From Paratinospora sagittata (taxonomy: Eukaryota > Streptophyta > Magnoliopsida > Ranunculales > Menispermaceae), in assembly GCA_035771175.1 (NCBI GenBank), contig CM069603.1:24776286-24840285 (forward strand): a stretch of DNA of 64,000 bases, in the 5' to 3' direction. Positions within the stretch are counted from its first letter, which is position 1. Every line of letters starts with the position of its first letter. The position numbers were made by a program, and so were the translations under genes. A model generated the notes under the pieces. It had not been told where the DNA came from and made no database searches. It saw only the letters and a program-made list of their open reading frames with translations. This document shows, in pieces, positions 21,830-34,671 of the stretch.

Positions 21830-23040
21830 ACTCTTTCAAGCACAAACTTTGTCTACAACTCTTAAAGATTCAAACAAAAGATGACTTGAAGAGAATGAGA
21901 GATTTATGTAAGTCTAGAATTAGAATGTACATTTTTTGTTTCGTATTGTTCAATCTTTTTCAAAGCATGCATGCATAAGTTTTTACAAATGTTATACTTG
22001 CAAAAGTTTTTCCAAGTATATGTTGTCCTTGTTTTGAAAAGAAAAATATCTTTAAACTTGTTTATATGGAAGTGCAAAATGTTTGTGAACTTAGCTTTCA
22101 TGTTTCAAATCATTTGAAAGTCAATTTAAAAAATAAAAAAAATAAAAAAACTAAATATTTTTGCAAAATAAAATCAGAGAGGTGCGCTCCCTATGCTTAG
22201 GAGCATGCTCCCGTCTGACTAAGCCATAAGTTGCTCTCTGTTTTTGCAGAGAAGCGCGCTCCCTGCAAACAGATAGAAATTTGGGTTTCTGTCTAATAGA
22301 GAAACACCCTCCCTAGCTGGAGAAGCGCGCTTTTTGTGTTTTGCAGAGACTATAACAGTTAAGAATTTGAATTTTTGAACATCCCAACGACTATTTTCTT
22401 GAGTGTAACGGCTAATATTTGTTCTGAAACTATAAATACACTTTCCCTAGCCCCTTTAAACAGAAGAGAGAGAAAAATAAAAGACTTAAACATGTTCTCA
22501 ATGTTGCTGATTTTCTTTGAGAAATTAAAATTAGAAAATGAGCCTTGTTCTTAAAATCTTTCTCCTCTACCCGAAAACCTTGATTGATCGGTGAAAAGCT
22601 TTTGAAGTTGATTTTCAACAGTTTTCAAGTTCTCATTCATGCTTTTCAAGTTTCACGTTTGAGCAATATTGAATCTAAGAAAGGTAAAAGTTGTAAATGG
22701 TATCTCTCTCTCTCACACATTCTTGAGCTTTAAAATTTATATATCTTGTATTGAGGTATATGAGCTTCATTGTAATTGTTCTATTTACATAGAACAAACT
22801 TTGTCATTGTAATACTTGTACTTAGTATTTTGGATTGTTTCAAATCGAAGCAAGCCAAGTCAAGTGATTGTGGCTCACTTGATATTCCTAGGTTGGAATC
22901 AAAAGTTAAGTTTCACCATTTCTCTTGAAAATGGTCAAATGGTTCATCCTCAACCCACGAAAAGTTTTTTTTGTTCTTCCTTATCTCGCAAATGGAAGTT
23001 GTAGGTTATTTTTTAGCTTGAAAAATGATAGTAACGTCTA
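21830..23040 (+). repeat. Truncated copia-like LTR fragment
   Basis: Non-coding. Blocks resemble the middle and end of the neighbouring copia-like LTRs: GACTTGAAGAGAATGAGAGAT (compare 17725), GCGCTCCC motifs at 22180-22340, and CATCCTCAACCCACGAAAAG with TTATCTCGCAAATGGAAG at the end. Both LTR ends are missing. It stops where the duplicated gene 5' flank begins at about 23050. Confidence 0.6.
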
Positions 23041-23049
23041 GAATCTTCA

Positions 23050-25640
23050 AAAAGATGAATTTTAATAACTTTTTTTTCATTTCTTTTTTTTTCCTAATCT
23101 TATTAACTTAAATGTCAAATAAATAAAGAAGAATGAATTCCAAAAAGAATATTTTGTTGTATATCAAATCTAAATCATATGTTATTTCTATTGTAACATA
23201 AGAAGAATAAACGAAATTCCCTTCACTCTATCAAATGATGTGAACCGACTGCAACTCGTATTCAACATTTCTAATTATGAGTCAAATTCTTCTTGAGTCC
23301 ATGGGTCGGGTCTATAATAATTGGCCACCTGAATTCATCTAACAGAAAATCTGCAAATTAACAAACGAAGGGGCACACTGCACGTATCCGCTCCCCACCC
23401 CCTTGTAATGATCCTAGTTTCACCTGACATCATGTAGACATAAATTGCCCAACTCTAGATGTTTGTGTATGTATTTGGTGTGTATTATGTATGCATTATG
23501 CTCATATAGAGAGGTATTTCTATGTTTTATATATTGTAGAGTTGTTTTGGTTAAAATGTGAAGTGTTAAAGTATAGAATTTTGGAAACTATCATGATAAG
23601 CGCACTCCTTGCGTTGACGACAAAGACCAGAGTTTTATCAAGATTTGAAAAAACGCGGTCCTTAAGGGAGAAGCGCACTCCTTGAGCCAAGACAAAGAGT
23701 GGATTTTTATCAAGGATGGAGAGAAATGCACTCCTTTTAAGGAGAAGCGTACTCCTTGCGTTTAGGCTGCGTTTTTAAAAATTAAAATGTGGGCCCAATG
23801 CTAGTATAAAAGGAAATCTACATCATTTTCTCCTCATTTTCGTCACTTTGAGCTTAGAAAGAAGGAGAACGAGAGGAAGGGAGAAAAATTGGGGATTTGA
23901 GCTAGGGCTTGGAAATTTGGCTTCCAAGGCATGGTTTTTGCCCTAAATTCTTCAAATTTTAATTTCTCTTGGTGATTTCTAGTTAGAGGGTGCATTTTGA
24001 TGAAGAAGCATGTGCTAAAATTGGGGTTTGAGTTAGGGTTTCGTGATTAGAAACCCTAACCATGTGATTTTGGATTGCATTTCCTGCTTGGGTGTATTTT
24101 TACATGTTTTATGATGAATTCCATGGAAGTTTGAGGTATTAATGTTGTTGATTTGGGAAATTGATGTGCATGTGGGTTTCGATGGAAACCCTAAGAAGTT
24201 GGAAGTGCACTAAGGGATTCTAATTAATTCTTAATGGTTTTAATGTGTCTTGGAGCTTATTGAGAGGGAATGTGAGTTGAGATTTGGATGAGGAGAGTTA
24301 CAGGATTTATTGACTCGTGTGTATGTATATATTTGAGCTTGAAATTGATCTAGATGTGTAAATTCATATTTATTTCAAGACATTGAATTTGGGTTGATCG
24401 ATTTGGAGTCTTATTGCTTAGCTTTTGGTTTGGTTGTGAGTATTTCTCACTTTTAGCTTCCATTTATGGCATTCTATATATATGAACTTCAATTGTTAAA
24501 TTGTATGCATTTATGATTTATGTGCATGGTATTTGTGTTCATAAAAATGATTTTAGACATTTGGATGCTTTAGGCATTTTGAATAAATGCTTAGGAGCAT
24601 AAATTACTATTTTATTACTTGTTCTTCGGGAAAAAGTTTTGTCGATTCTACCTGGATTGGTATTCTGTGACTTGGACATTCCTTTTGTGTTATGGTTAGT
24701 AAAATGATACTTTTGTCCTAATCATTCCCTATAACGCGAAATAGGGAAAAATATAGGTAGAATTATCTGGAATGGACCTCGGGGGAGGTGATTGCATGTT
24801 TTATGAAAAATTTATGCATGGTTTACATGTTATAGTTTATTCCATCTATGATAAATTGAATGATGCATTTGTATTTGTAAATTGTTTTTTATGGCATACA
24901 TATTTTTATAAATGCATATATGGTTATAATTGTGAGAGTATTTCACTAAGCAAGTTGAAGCTCACCTCGTTTCCCTTATTCCTCAAGTTCAAATCCAAAA
25001 GGAAAAGGCAAGGTCTAGATCGCAAATTAAAGCATTCTTCTTTCTTGGATGTATGTGTGAAAATGGGATCAGGGTTATTATTTGTTTCTTTTGTATATTT
25101 TTGATATGTATATAACTATCACTATATAATCTACATATCATATAGATGGGTTTTAGATATTTGATGGAGGGATGTATATGACTTTTTGGGAGATGGACAC
25201 TTGTTTATAAAGGTTTATACATATATGTGGTTGAACTATACGTATGATGTACATGATTTTAATTTACGTTTGATGATTTTGGAAAAAATTATGGTTCAAT
25301 TATAAACTATCATATACAAGTTGAATTAATTTGTAAAAGATATTGATTGTGTATTAGGTTGAGGCTGAGCAAAGCTTCATGGAATGGCAATACCTGGGGT
25401 TCTGTGTCGGTCGTGACGTCACCAGGGCAGGGATCGCGACACCTCTCTTGTCGTCTCCTGCGTTCCCTTACAGAGCGTAAATAATGAGCTTAGCACTTTT
25501 ACAAGGCTATTCTTCCAAAGAATAACAAGAACAAGAGAGATTCCTAGGCTTTTCTTTAATGGACGACAATGCCAACAAGCACATCTATGATTTCATCAGC
25601 TTTTGATGCATTCTTTGGATACACAACAGATTTAATTCAT
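23050..25640 (+). pseudogene. Decayed duplicate of the gene 5' end at 46820-47460
   Basis: Excluding the LTR at 23404-25441, the sequence matches 46820-47460 in order. The upstream flank (23050-23403) shares GAATTCCAAAAAGAATATTT and CCATGGGTCGGGTCTATAAT. The coding start (25455-25640) shares GCGTAAATAATGAGCTTAGC (25476-25495) and GCACTTTTACAAGGCTATTC. In this copy the acidic run is destroyed, the frame is broken just after the start (CCAAAGAATAACAAG), and about 95 bp covering the acidic stretch and its flank are deleted before GCCAACAAGC. Homology stops near GATGCATTCTTT, within exon 1, so splicing gives no clue to how it arose. The promoter-proximal DNA is included, so it is a DNA-level duplication and not a retrocopy. 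Confidence 0.8.
23404..25441 (+). mobile_element. Solo LTR inside the duplicated gene flank
   Basis: It begins TGTAATGATCC and ends GGGATCGCGACA. The flanks CCCCT (23399-23403) and CCTCT (25442-25446) match at 4 of 5. The length is 2038 bp. A TATA box (TATAAAA, 23805-23811) precedes a 5' leader-like region. AGTATTTCACTAAGCAAGTTGAAGCTCACCTCG-like sequence near 24940, typical of chromovirus LTRs, lies toward the end. The gene copy at 47000-47240 lacks it, giving an empty-site comparison. Confidence 0.8.
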
Positions 25641-25981
25641 CCAGATTGTCCAGGCTCTACAACTGTCAATGGATAATCAACTCCTAAACTCATCATCTGG
25701 TGTGACTAGGTTATTTAGTTGATTTAACCTCATCCTACAAGCTTTAAAAGCCAAGAAGAGGCTCAACCCTTGCATGCACCTCTCATTGGAGACAACTGAG
25801 TGCTCAACTTAAGGTTACACATCAAGGCTAACTCTTAGGAGTACGTGAAATGACAATAGGGTACAGGCATCATAGGTTAGGCCATCTCCACTACTCGTGG
25901 CAGTAACATCAGCGATGAACTATGTACATTAGGGCACATGCATAAAATTGTGACCAAGGTGAGGCCTCCAAGTGTCAAAAC
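25641..25981. other. Unassigned sequence
   Basis: No ORF or repeat recognised. It lies between the end of homology to the gene copy and the reverse copia-like LTR. Confidence 0.4.
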
Positions 25982-28900
25982 TGTTGGCCCAGTATTATAG
26001 TCCAAGAGGGGGGGTGAATTGGACTTGGCAGATTTTTGCATTACCTTTCGGTTAATTAATTTAAACAGAATATATGCACAATAGGTAACAATCAAAATAA
26101 TCAAGTGAAGAAAAAATAAATAAACACAACGATTTATAGTGGTTTGGTTCCTCTTGAACCTACGTCCACTACCCGATCATACATGATCAGGATTTTCCAA
26201 TACACTATTGGCTAGTCAATTTATGGGTGTGACTTTGGTTATAAGCCCCACACGCTAACCAACACAAGGGCTTGGTTTGAAAGCCGCACACACTAACCTA
26301 CACAAGGGCTTAGCTAGAAAGTCGCATTGTAACCAACTTAAGGTGTGGTTGCGAGTCGTACGACGATATGATATAGTCCTGGTTGACTAACAAGTCAACA
26401 ATACATCAAGATTACAAATGATAGAGAGAGATGTTCTAAAACACTCTCAACAATATTAAGCATATAATCTTGAATGAATAATCACCACTATTCCAACCGC
26501 AATATTTTAAATGATGTGAAGTGTTGAAATAGATGATTTCAAATACCTGTAATCGATTCAAATATTAATGATATAAAATCAAGAATCGAATATGCACATG
26601 TATTCAAATATTGATTCTTAAGAATGATATGTATAAAACATAAGAATCAATATGCAGGAATGATCAAGACTTGTTGATTCTAAATATATATATATATATG
26701 GTTAAGATCAAGAATCAAAATACTCAAGTAATGATCAATGAAATCGATTCAAAATAATATAAGTTTAGCACATGAATCGATACCACATGATATGTATGAA
26801 ACCACTAAACAAGATAATGTAAAATGAAGATCAAATATGGTTTCACAAGTAGTACTCAAATCAAAAACGGCTTTTTAGATATCAAATCAAGCACAAAACT
26901 GATTTACTCAAACAAAATCACAAGAATATTAATGGAAAGATTTTACCAAACTTAGGTAAAGATGAAGCTCAGAGATTCTTCAGTGTGATGATGGTTGAGA
27001 GATATCTCCTTCAATGATGACCAAGAATCAACAAGATGTGAATGACTCACTCAAAAGCGTCTTGATCGAATGCTCAAGAGAAACACACAAGTTTCTCAAA
27101 GAGTTTGAAGGATTCAGAGAACTATACGGAAGTATGAATCAAATGAACAAATGTAGGTGAACTTTTGCTTTGAAAGATGTTTAAAAACACTCAAAAACTT
27201 GTAAAAATCAAAGTATGAAAAACAACACAAGTTCTCAGATTTTGCAAAAGTTGCTCTTCAAATGAGCAAGCGTGATATTTATAGAAAAACACCAGATCGA
27301 GGCACAGGAATGCGTTCCTCAATAAAAGAGCGCGTTTTTACTTTAAAATTTGAAACTTTTAAGATTTCCCTCCAATCAAGGAGCGCGTTCTTTATATGAG
27401 GAGCGTGTTCCTTAATATGTCTATTGGGCATAGGAGCGAGGTTCTTCATTAAGAACCATTGACTCTATAAAATTTTCTATTTTGCCCTTGGCTACAGGAG
27501 CACATTCCTATTAAGAGGAGCGCGTTCCTTTTTCCCTGATCAAAAAAATCTGAGTCTCGAGAAAAACCACAGGAACGCGTTCTTTCACGTTTGATAGAAA
27601 CCCATTTTTTTGGTCAAAAAGAGTTTAAGACATTGTCAAACATATAAACTAACTTTGAAAACATTTTTGACAAGATTGAAACACAATTGACAAAGAAAGA
27701 CACGTGTAAAACGATCGATTAAAACAGATGATCAAAGCATTCGATATGATACACGTAAAACGATAAACCCTGCAAAGTTGGTAAAACAAGTGCATGATAA
27801 TCAATGATATATATATGTGCATGATAAACAATCTTAACTATATGATTGCACAGTAATCATGATAATGTGCGTGCATGCATGATCAATATAATAATAGTGT
27901 ATATGCACGAGTATGATAACCTATATGCACGATTTTCAAAAGATGCAAATCATATTGTGGTTGGAACGAGTAAGAATTTTTCTATAGCACTAAGATTCTC
28001 TGTAATACTCTAGGTTTGCACAATATTTAAAAATAAAAATAAAAATGTTAGACCACCCGCCTGAATGTTCAGGCGCCAAATCCTCTATATAAGGAACCCT
28101 CCTCCATCCTCATTTCTCACACCAAATCACCCCTCCTTGTGATTTTTCTTCTCCTTTTCACTCATTTGAGTTTTTGGTCTTTTGAGACTCTCTTCCGAGA
28201 CTCTCTGTGCGGTGCAACGCGGTTCTGGCCGGAGGAAAGTGCCAGTTCTGAAAGGAGTTCTTATCTGAAGGTGGGGAACGAAACATAGGTTTGCGTGTCT
28301 TATAACTTTTATTAAAGTTTACATTCATTTATTATTATGTCTACTATTCATTTACACGGCATTATTGTGTATAATGTTCATACTGTCATATTTATGCCTG
28401 TATATTTGGAATTCAAGTATTACGCTATTGTTATGTCGGATTAGTAGTCAATCTGGCTCAACCAGACTCAGTCTTGTTCTCAGTAACTTTAAATAGTAAA
28501 CGGGAGGCAGCGTGCTGCTCTAGACGATTGGTATTTAAATAGACCTTGTGTCTCACCTCTCAACTGGAGACTGATCTAGTTGGTCTTATTTGAAAGCTAT
28601 CAGCTTATACAAGTAATACTGAATGTCCTAACCTTGCACGTAGTGATGCTGACCTTGATAAGGATCACTAGACGTTGCCAAATTCAGTCTAATTTGTTAA
28701 GTAAAGACCGGACCAGTTCATACATTGGCATCATACATAGCGCCACCTAGGGACGTATGTGGTTTATGATTCATAGAATAGTTAGGAGCGATGCTCGTTA
28801 TTCATTATATTTCTCTGGAGAGGGACGTACGATGAGAACCTGGCTACAACTGGGGAGGGACATCTGTACGTGAATCCAGAGCATCGTTCCTGAGGAAGGA

Positions 28901-29553
28901 TGTGCAATGAGAACCCGACTATTTTCGGGGAGGGACATCTGTACGTGAACTCAAGCAATGTACAGTCATCAAACCATTACAAGACGGTGTCATGCATACA
29001 TACATATTGAATTGATTATGATGCTTTGATGTGTATTTAAGATATTTGATTATGAAGTTTTCTTTTTTAATTGTTATATTCACGAACTATTTTACCCACT
29101 GAGCATGTAGCTCACCCCGTTGTTATCCAATTTTTCACAGGAGATTAGGGTGGACTGGATGCAGGTTTTGGGCCCACATTTTGTACACTTTGTATTATTC
29201 ATTGGGGATTTTGGGAGAATGTTCCCTTAACTATTTCATGTACAATTATATTCTAAATTTAATGAAATCAAACTTGTACTTAACTATGCTTCCGCGCACT
29301 CTGTTATTATCGTTATAATGCATTCGCGCCCCGTCCGTGAGTGTCCCGCCGGTTTAGGCGCGTCCTGGCGGGGTGTGACATTCTAAACTAAGGATTACAA
29401 ACATGAAGCTCTGTTATTATCTTTGTGTATTACTGATCCATCCACATGCTTTGACATTATAGTTGAATCCATCTGATATAGCTAGTTAGCACTGAAACAA
29501 CTACGTCAAAGAGATTAGTGATCACAAGTATGTTGTTTGTAATCATCAAAACA
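25982..29553 (-). mobile_element. Reverse copia-like solo LTR with a nested family-G LTR
   Basis: On the minus strand it starts TGTTTTGATGATTACAAAC (29553) and ends TACTGGGCCAACA (25982). Flanks AAAAC and AAACC match at 4 of 5. Net length is about 2.19 kb after removal of the insert at 28001-29380. It is collinear with 16684-21829 but lacks that copy's nested insert, so the two copies define each other's empty sites. GCGTTCCT-type motifs occupy 27300-27590. Confidence 0.8.
28001..29380 (+). mobile_element. Family-G solo LTR (copy d)
   Basis: It runs from TGTAATACTC (28001) to GGGTGTGACA (29380), 1380 bp. TATA box TATATAA at 28086-28092. It has one GAATGTTC unit in U3, against four or five in copies a and c. 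The flanks share TTCT (ATTCTC on the left, TTCTAA on the right). The collinear forward LTR (GAATCTTAGTG near 16975) shows the unoccupied site. No internal genes. Confidence 0.85.
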
Positions 29554-29569
29554 AAACCAAGTGAGAGTC

Positions 29570-29956
29570 GTTACATCAACAGAAACATAACATAAAAAGT
29601 TTTCAGAAGCCTTCACAGGTTCCTTGGGTATGAAATAGACTGTGTATATCAGACATAGTGAACAAGTGTATGATAATTTTATAAAAAGGGAATAATGCAC
29701 ACAAGTCTATGCTTTCATCCCCATCTTGAAGTGTGTGCAGAGGTCCTACGTTGGAAATGGACAACTTTTAAAAGAAAGAACGGCCATTTCGAAAGAGGAG
29801 GACGGGGATTGAATGGTGAAAAGGCCTAAGGGACCACCTCTTTTTATAGAAATTTCACGAGGAAAGAACGTTCCTCATGGGAATATTCTCGATGTGTCTT
29901 CTTTGGTATTTTTTTTGTCCTTTGTGTTTTATAAGTCTAATCCTTGAGGTATTACA
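29570..29956 (-). repeat. Fragment of a family-G-like LTR 5' end
   Basis: On the minus strand it starts TGTAATACCTCAAGG (29956), followed by GAACGTTC (about 29872), a TATA-like TCTATAAAAAGAGG and a leader. It is truncated at the copia-like LTR. It is related to family G in its start and promoter layout but is clearly diverged. Confidence 0.5.
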
Positions 29957-31503
29957 GCTTTATAAATCATAGCTGAACAAAATGGAACCAACTCGAACAA
30001 ATTAAAAATAATAGTTTTAACGCTCTTCATCATTTTTTACTCTAGTGACATGCCATAATTAATTACTTAAAATGTTATAATGAAATAATATAAAAGGAAT
30101 CATCTTATTAACTATTATAATATTCACAATTGACTTAGAATCTTTTTTATAAAATGATATTTATATTGAACCAATTATCTTCATGTCCCTTACGAGAATA
30201 TGTCCCTAATTTGAAAAATATTTTGATGATTACAAATCACATTCTGTTTATGATATACTGCACACATGGCGTATCCAGTCTTACTTGAAGGCTTCGAAGA
30301 ATAAATGATGCATGGCGACTACTTGAAGACCATGATCATTTGAAGACATTAGTGTATGATTAGATTATGCTTAGGTTGTAGAACCTTCCTTGCCAGCAAA
30401 TTAAGCAATATGCATGATTACATATTTTAGTCGAATTGATTTTGAATCGTTTGCATATTTGATTTAATTCGGAAATATCATGTCTTATCTAGCTTTAATC
30501 AAGAAATCAAAAATCGTTTTTTTATAGAGTCTTTCAGGACGCTAATGTTTTAGCAGAGCCCTCCTGGACTTGATGAGTCAGGACGCTGATAAATTATTAG
30601 GATACTGACATTCATTTAAGGTTGAAGAATTGATTCATTAGGAGGATCACTTGTAAGCAGCGACCTCCTTTTTTTCAACCTTTGAAAGTGTCAGGACGCT
30701 GACTCAATCTCAGCTCGCTAAGAGTTTTCTTAGCTTTTAATTGATTTCTATCTTTAAGGACGTTGACAGTTATAAGTTGAATAAACTATCATGACGCTAC
30801 TTGTGTAAGAGCGCCCTCATCTTTAGAATCAATTTAATAACTTTCAAGATGCTTATTGTTCTTCAATGCACTTAATACTGCTTAAGTTTGTTTTAAAACA
30901 AAGTAGGACACTTACTTGTGAGTAGCACCCTTTTGTGTATGTGTTTTTTAAAACAAAGCAGGATGCTAAATGTCGAAGTAGCGCCCTCATGATTTGAGTC
31001 GTTCAATCGTCAAAGTAAGTCAGGACGCTTACGATTTAGTAGCGCCCTCACTTCACTGTTCAGCAGGACGCTTATGCTTCATGAGCGCCCTCAAGAAACA
31101 AAACGACAAAGTTGATCTTAAGCGTCAGGACGCTAATTCAACAATGCTATTGTTCTGACACTGACACTATTTCTGTTAACTTTTTCAGAATCGTATGAAA
31201 ACTTTTCAGAACGTTTCAGAACTGTACAAAAACTTTTCAAAACTTTTTGAACGTTCTAATACTTTGTCAAAACATTCATTTTTCGTGAATGATCAGATGA
31301 TGCAGGTATTATCGTCTTAATATGCACAGAACTGAATCGATCCATTCGGGGAAAGAATATAGACGTTGTATTTGAAATAACCTAGAGCGCCAAAATTCAC
31401 CAAGTCCATTGCGCCTCTGTTATTTCTATATATACGTGTTGCTTTAGAGCAGAAAGATTACAAAATCATATACAAAAATTGATATTCATTCAAAAACATA
31501 TTA

Positions 31504-32878
31504 TGTAATACCCTAGGATTGCACAAAAAAAAAAAAATTTAACTTCGGGCGGCCCGCCTGAAGGTTCAGGCATCCCTTTTTCTATAAAAAAAAAGGGTTC
31601 TCCCCCCCCCCCCTCATTTTCACACAAAACCAACTCTCCTCCTCTTGTTGGAAAATTTCTCTTTCTCTCTCTTTTTTTTTGAGACTTTCTCCACGAGACT
31701 CTCTTCGTGGTGCAACACGGTTCTGCTCGAGGGAAGGCGCCAGTTCTCGAAGGAGTTATTATCTGAATGTGGGGAATGAAACATAGGTTTGCGTATCTTA
31801 TGACTTTTATTAAAGTATACATTCGTTTAACATTATGTATACTATTCATTTACACAACATTATTGCGTATAATGTTCATACCTGTCATATTTATGCCTGT
31901 ATATTTGGAATTCATGTATTATACTGTTGCGATGTCGGATTAGTGGTCAATCTGGCTCAACCAGACTCAGTCTTGTCCTCAGTACCTTTAAATAGTGAAT
32001 GGGAGGCGGCGTGCTGCTCTAGACGATTGGTATTTAAGTAGACCTAGTGTTTCACCTCTCAAGCTAGAGACTGATCTGGTTGGTCTTATTTGAAAGCTAT
32101 CATCTTGTACAAGTAATACTGAATGTCCTAATTGTGCACATAGTAATACCGGCCTTGATAAGGATCACCAGACATTGCCAAATCTTGTCTAATGTTAGTA
32201 AAGACCAGACTTATTCATGCATTGGCATCATACATAAGCACCACCCAGGGACGTATGTGGTTTGTGATCCATAGAATTGTTAGAAGCAATGCTCACTATT
32301 ATTGATATTTCTCTAGAGATGGACGTACAATGAGAACTCGGGTTTACCTGGGGAGGGACATCTATACGTGAATCCAGGGCGTCGTTCCTGAGGAGGGACG
32401 TACAATGAGAACTCGGCTACTCCTGGGGAGAGACATCTGTAAGTGAACCCAGGCGGCGTACAATCACGGAACCAATACGAGATGGTGTCATACATACATA
32501 AATGTTGTATTGATTATGATGCTCTTACATGTATTTATGATATTTGATTATGAAGTTTGCTTTATTAATTTTCATATTCACGAACTATTTTACCCACTGG
32601 GCGTGTAGCTCACCCCATTGTTATCCAATTTTTCTTAGGAAATTGGGTAGACTGGGTGGAGCTTTTTGGGCCCACATTTTGTAACCCTTTGTTTATTCAT
32701 TAAGAATTTTGGGATGATGTTCCCTATACTATTTCATGTACAAAAAATATTTTCTGAAATTAATGAAATTAGACTTGGACATTATTGTGTTCCTACGCAC
32801 TCGGTTATTGTTATAATGCATTCGTGCCCCGTCCGTGAGTGTTCCATCAGTTTAGGTGCATCCGGGCGGGGTGTGACA
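31504..32878 (+). repeat. 5' LTR of the family-G element
   Basis: 1375 bp, from TGTAATACCCTAGG to GGGTGTGACA. U3 has a single decayed GAAGGTTC unit. A TATA-like TATAAAA lies at 31583-31589. The GGGACGTAC...GAGAACTCGG repeats are present at 32330-32440. Confidence 0.92.
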
Positions 32879-32883
32879 TTTAA

Positions 32884-32895
32884 TGGTATCAGAGA
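32884..32895 (+). promoter_or_regulatory. Primer binding site complementary to initiator tRNA-Met
   Basis: TGGTATCAGAGA lies five bases after the 5' LTR. The first 11 bases equal the TGGTATCAGAG complement of the plant initiator Met tRNA 3' end, the usual primer for chromoviruses. Confidence 0.9.
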
Positions 32896-33371
32896 CCGTG
32901 TTCTTACAACTTAACTTGGTTGAAACCCTTATTACCAAATTCATGTGGTATGGGGACACACAAATTTGGATAATAATCGAAAAGACCAAGCGAAAGAGTT
33001 TGAATACATAAGATTGCGATAGAACATTAGCTCAGGATATTTACCGAGGCAAATCTTAGAACCTTTATGACTCATATGAATTTTCAAAGAAATATATATG
33101 AATGTTCACAAAACCAGAACCAAAACATTTGAAATACTTGCAAAGTTTTATACTTATTATAGAAACATTCTAAACTTGTTTTACACCATGGCCAAACATA
33201 TGAGGCACATAAGATTCTTTTATTCCTCAACAAAAAAACCTTACACCATACCTACAAAAAATGGTGGTTTTCTATTGCAGTACTCTCGAACTTATTGCTG
33301 AGAATATCATAACATTATACTTGGCTATAATTCCTAAATCATGGTTTTGTTTTCTCCTTGCCAGTGAGAAA

Positions 33372-34560
33372 ATGCAAACCAGGAAGAGATGAATGCCACG
33401 CACAGTCCGTCCAGCAGAGGAGGCACCTTTTGTAGTTCAAAATTAGGAACCGCCGCCTCCGAGGACAGAGCAAGCCACACATTACACTGCCAGTACGTCT
33501 GGGCAGATAGTGCCACCTCAGCCCACATCCTTTACCATGCCTTTGAGTATGAAAGTCTTTTTCGCCAAATTTATCGAGGCAATGAAGGTAACTATTTAAA
33601 TGGTCGTTCGTGAGACTACGGCCAATCAGGTTGTCACTATTCAGGCACCTATTAGGGTCGGAGACTCTAACCGACCAAATTACGAAGTATAAGAGGCTAC
33701 AACCCCTTACTTTTGCTGGCACCATTGATACGGAGGAGGCGCAAAAATGGCTGGATGAGTAGAAGAAGTCTCTCGATGCTATGGGAGTCGACGAGGCTCG
33801 AAAGTTTCCACTTGTGTCCTACCAACTTGTTGGTGGAGCAAATACATGGTGGATAACGGTGAAGGAAGACCCAAGGGCCAATACCGCAGACATGACTTGG
33901 CAGCAGTTCGAGTCATTGTTCATTGATGAGTACTTCCCTGGCGCTATCAAGAAGCAGAAGCGCCAGGAGTTCGCCAGGCTATACCAGGGCAGCATGACAA
34001 TCAGAGAATATGCTATCAGGTTTAAAGAATTATTGGTTTACTCTCTCTCCACCATCTCAACGGAGCAAGATAAGATCGGAAATTTCTACAACAGCCTTCG
34101 TCCTGACATCCGACAAGCCCTGTCGATCTTAGATCTCAAGATTTACAGGGAGGTGGTTGACAAGGCCATGAGCTTTGAGCAGGAGCAGATAATGAATAGG
34201 AAAAAATGGCCTGCAACATTTTTCCAATAAGGCTCACAGCAGGGCAACAAGAAAAAGCCATACTATAATCAAAACTCAGCCCTCCCAGCCCCTGTTCAGA
34301 AGAATGAGGCCACGACACCTCCGGCTCAACCATCTAACCCTAGCCATCAGGGTTTTCACAATCAAGGCCAAGGAAGTCATAATGGAAGGGGTGGTTTTCG
34401 CAACGGCAATGGCAGGGGTGGTGGTCAGCACCACAATCAGCATGACCATCAGAATAAACAACAAGCGCCTCAGCAGCAAAGTCCGGCTTGTTATAACTGT
34501 GGCCAGCAGGGCCATGTAAGAAATGTCCGCCCCTACCCTCAGCAACCGCGACAACCTATT
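33372..34560 (+). pseudogene. gag: gag pseudogene
   Basis: The candidate start is in the 33372-33391 region. Early frames are broken by several stops. The best-preserved part, 33781-34230, is a retrotransposon gag (capsid) domain with residues such as ANTWWITVKE, TWQQFESLFIDEYFP and EYAIRFKELLVYS. A stop at 34228 precedes a Q/N/P-rich linker (34230-34480). A zinc knuckle follows at 34489-34535, read as CYNCGQQGHVRNVRP. The CX2CX4HX4C pattern lacks its last Cys, which is Arg here (codon CGC). The intact protein would form the particle around the element RNA; this one cannot. Confidence 0.85.
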
Positions 34561-34671
34561 CCTGTTGTTCCAGTTCAGCAAGCCCCACCTGCAGCTAATG
34601 CCCAACCCAGGCAGAACCAGCAGAACCAAAGGCAACGGAACCAGGGCAGAGCGTTTGCTATTGCTCAGCAA

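Noticed and set aside
31490..31849. 119-codon minus-strand frame in the 5' LTR
   Set aside because: It is antisense to the LTR promoter and leader, has no conserved motif, and the matching frame is broken in other LTR copies.
33334..34671. Minus-strand frames of 128 and 131 codons opposite gag
   Set aside because: They are shadows of the gag region on the other strand. The sense strand has clear capsid and zinc-knuckle motifs.
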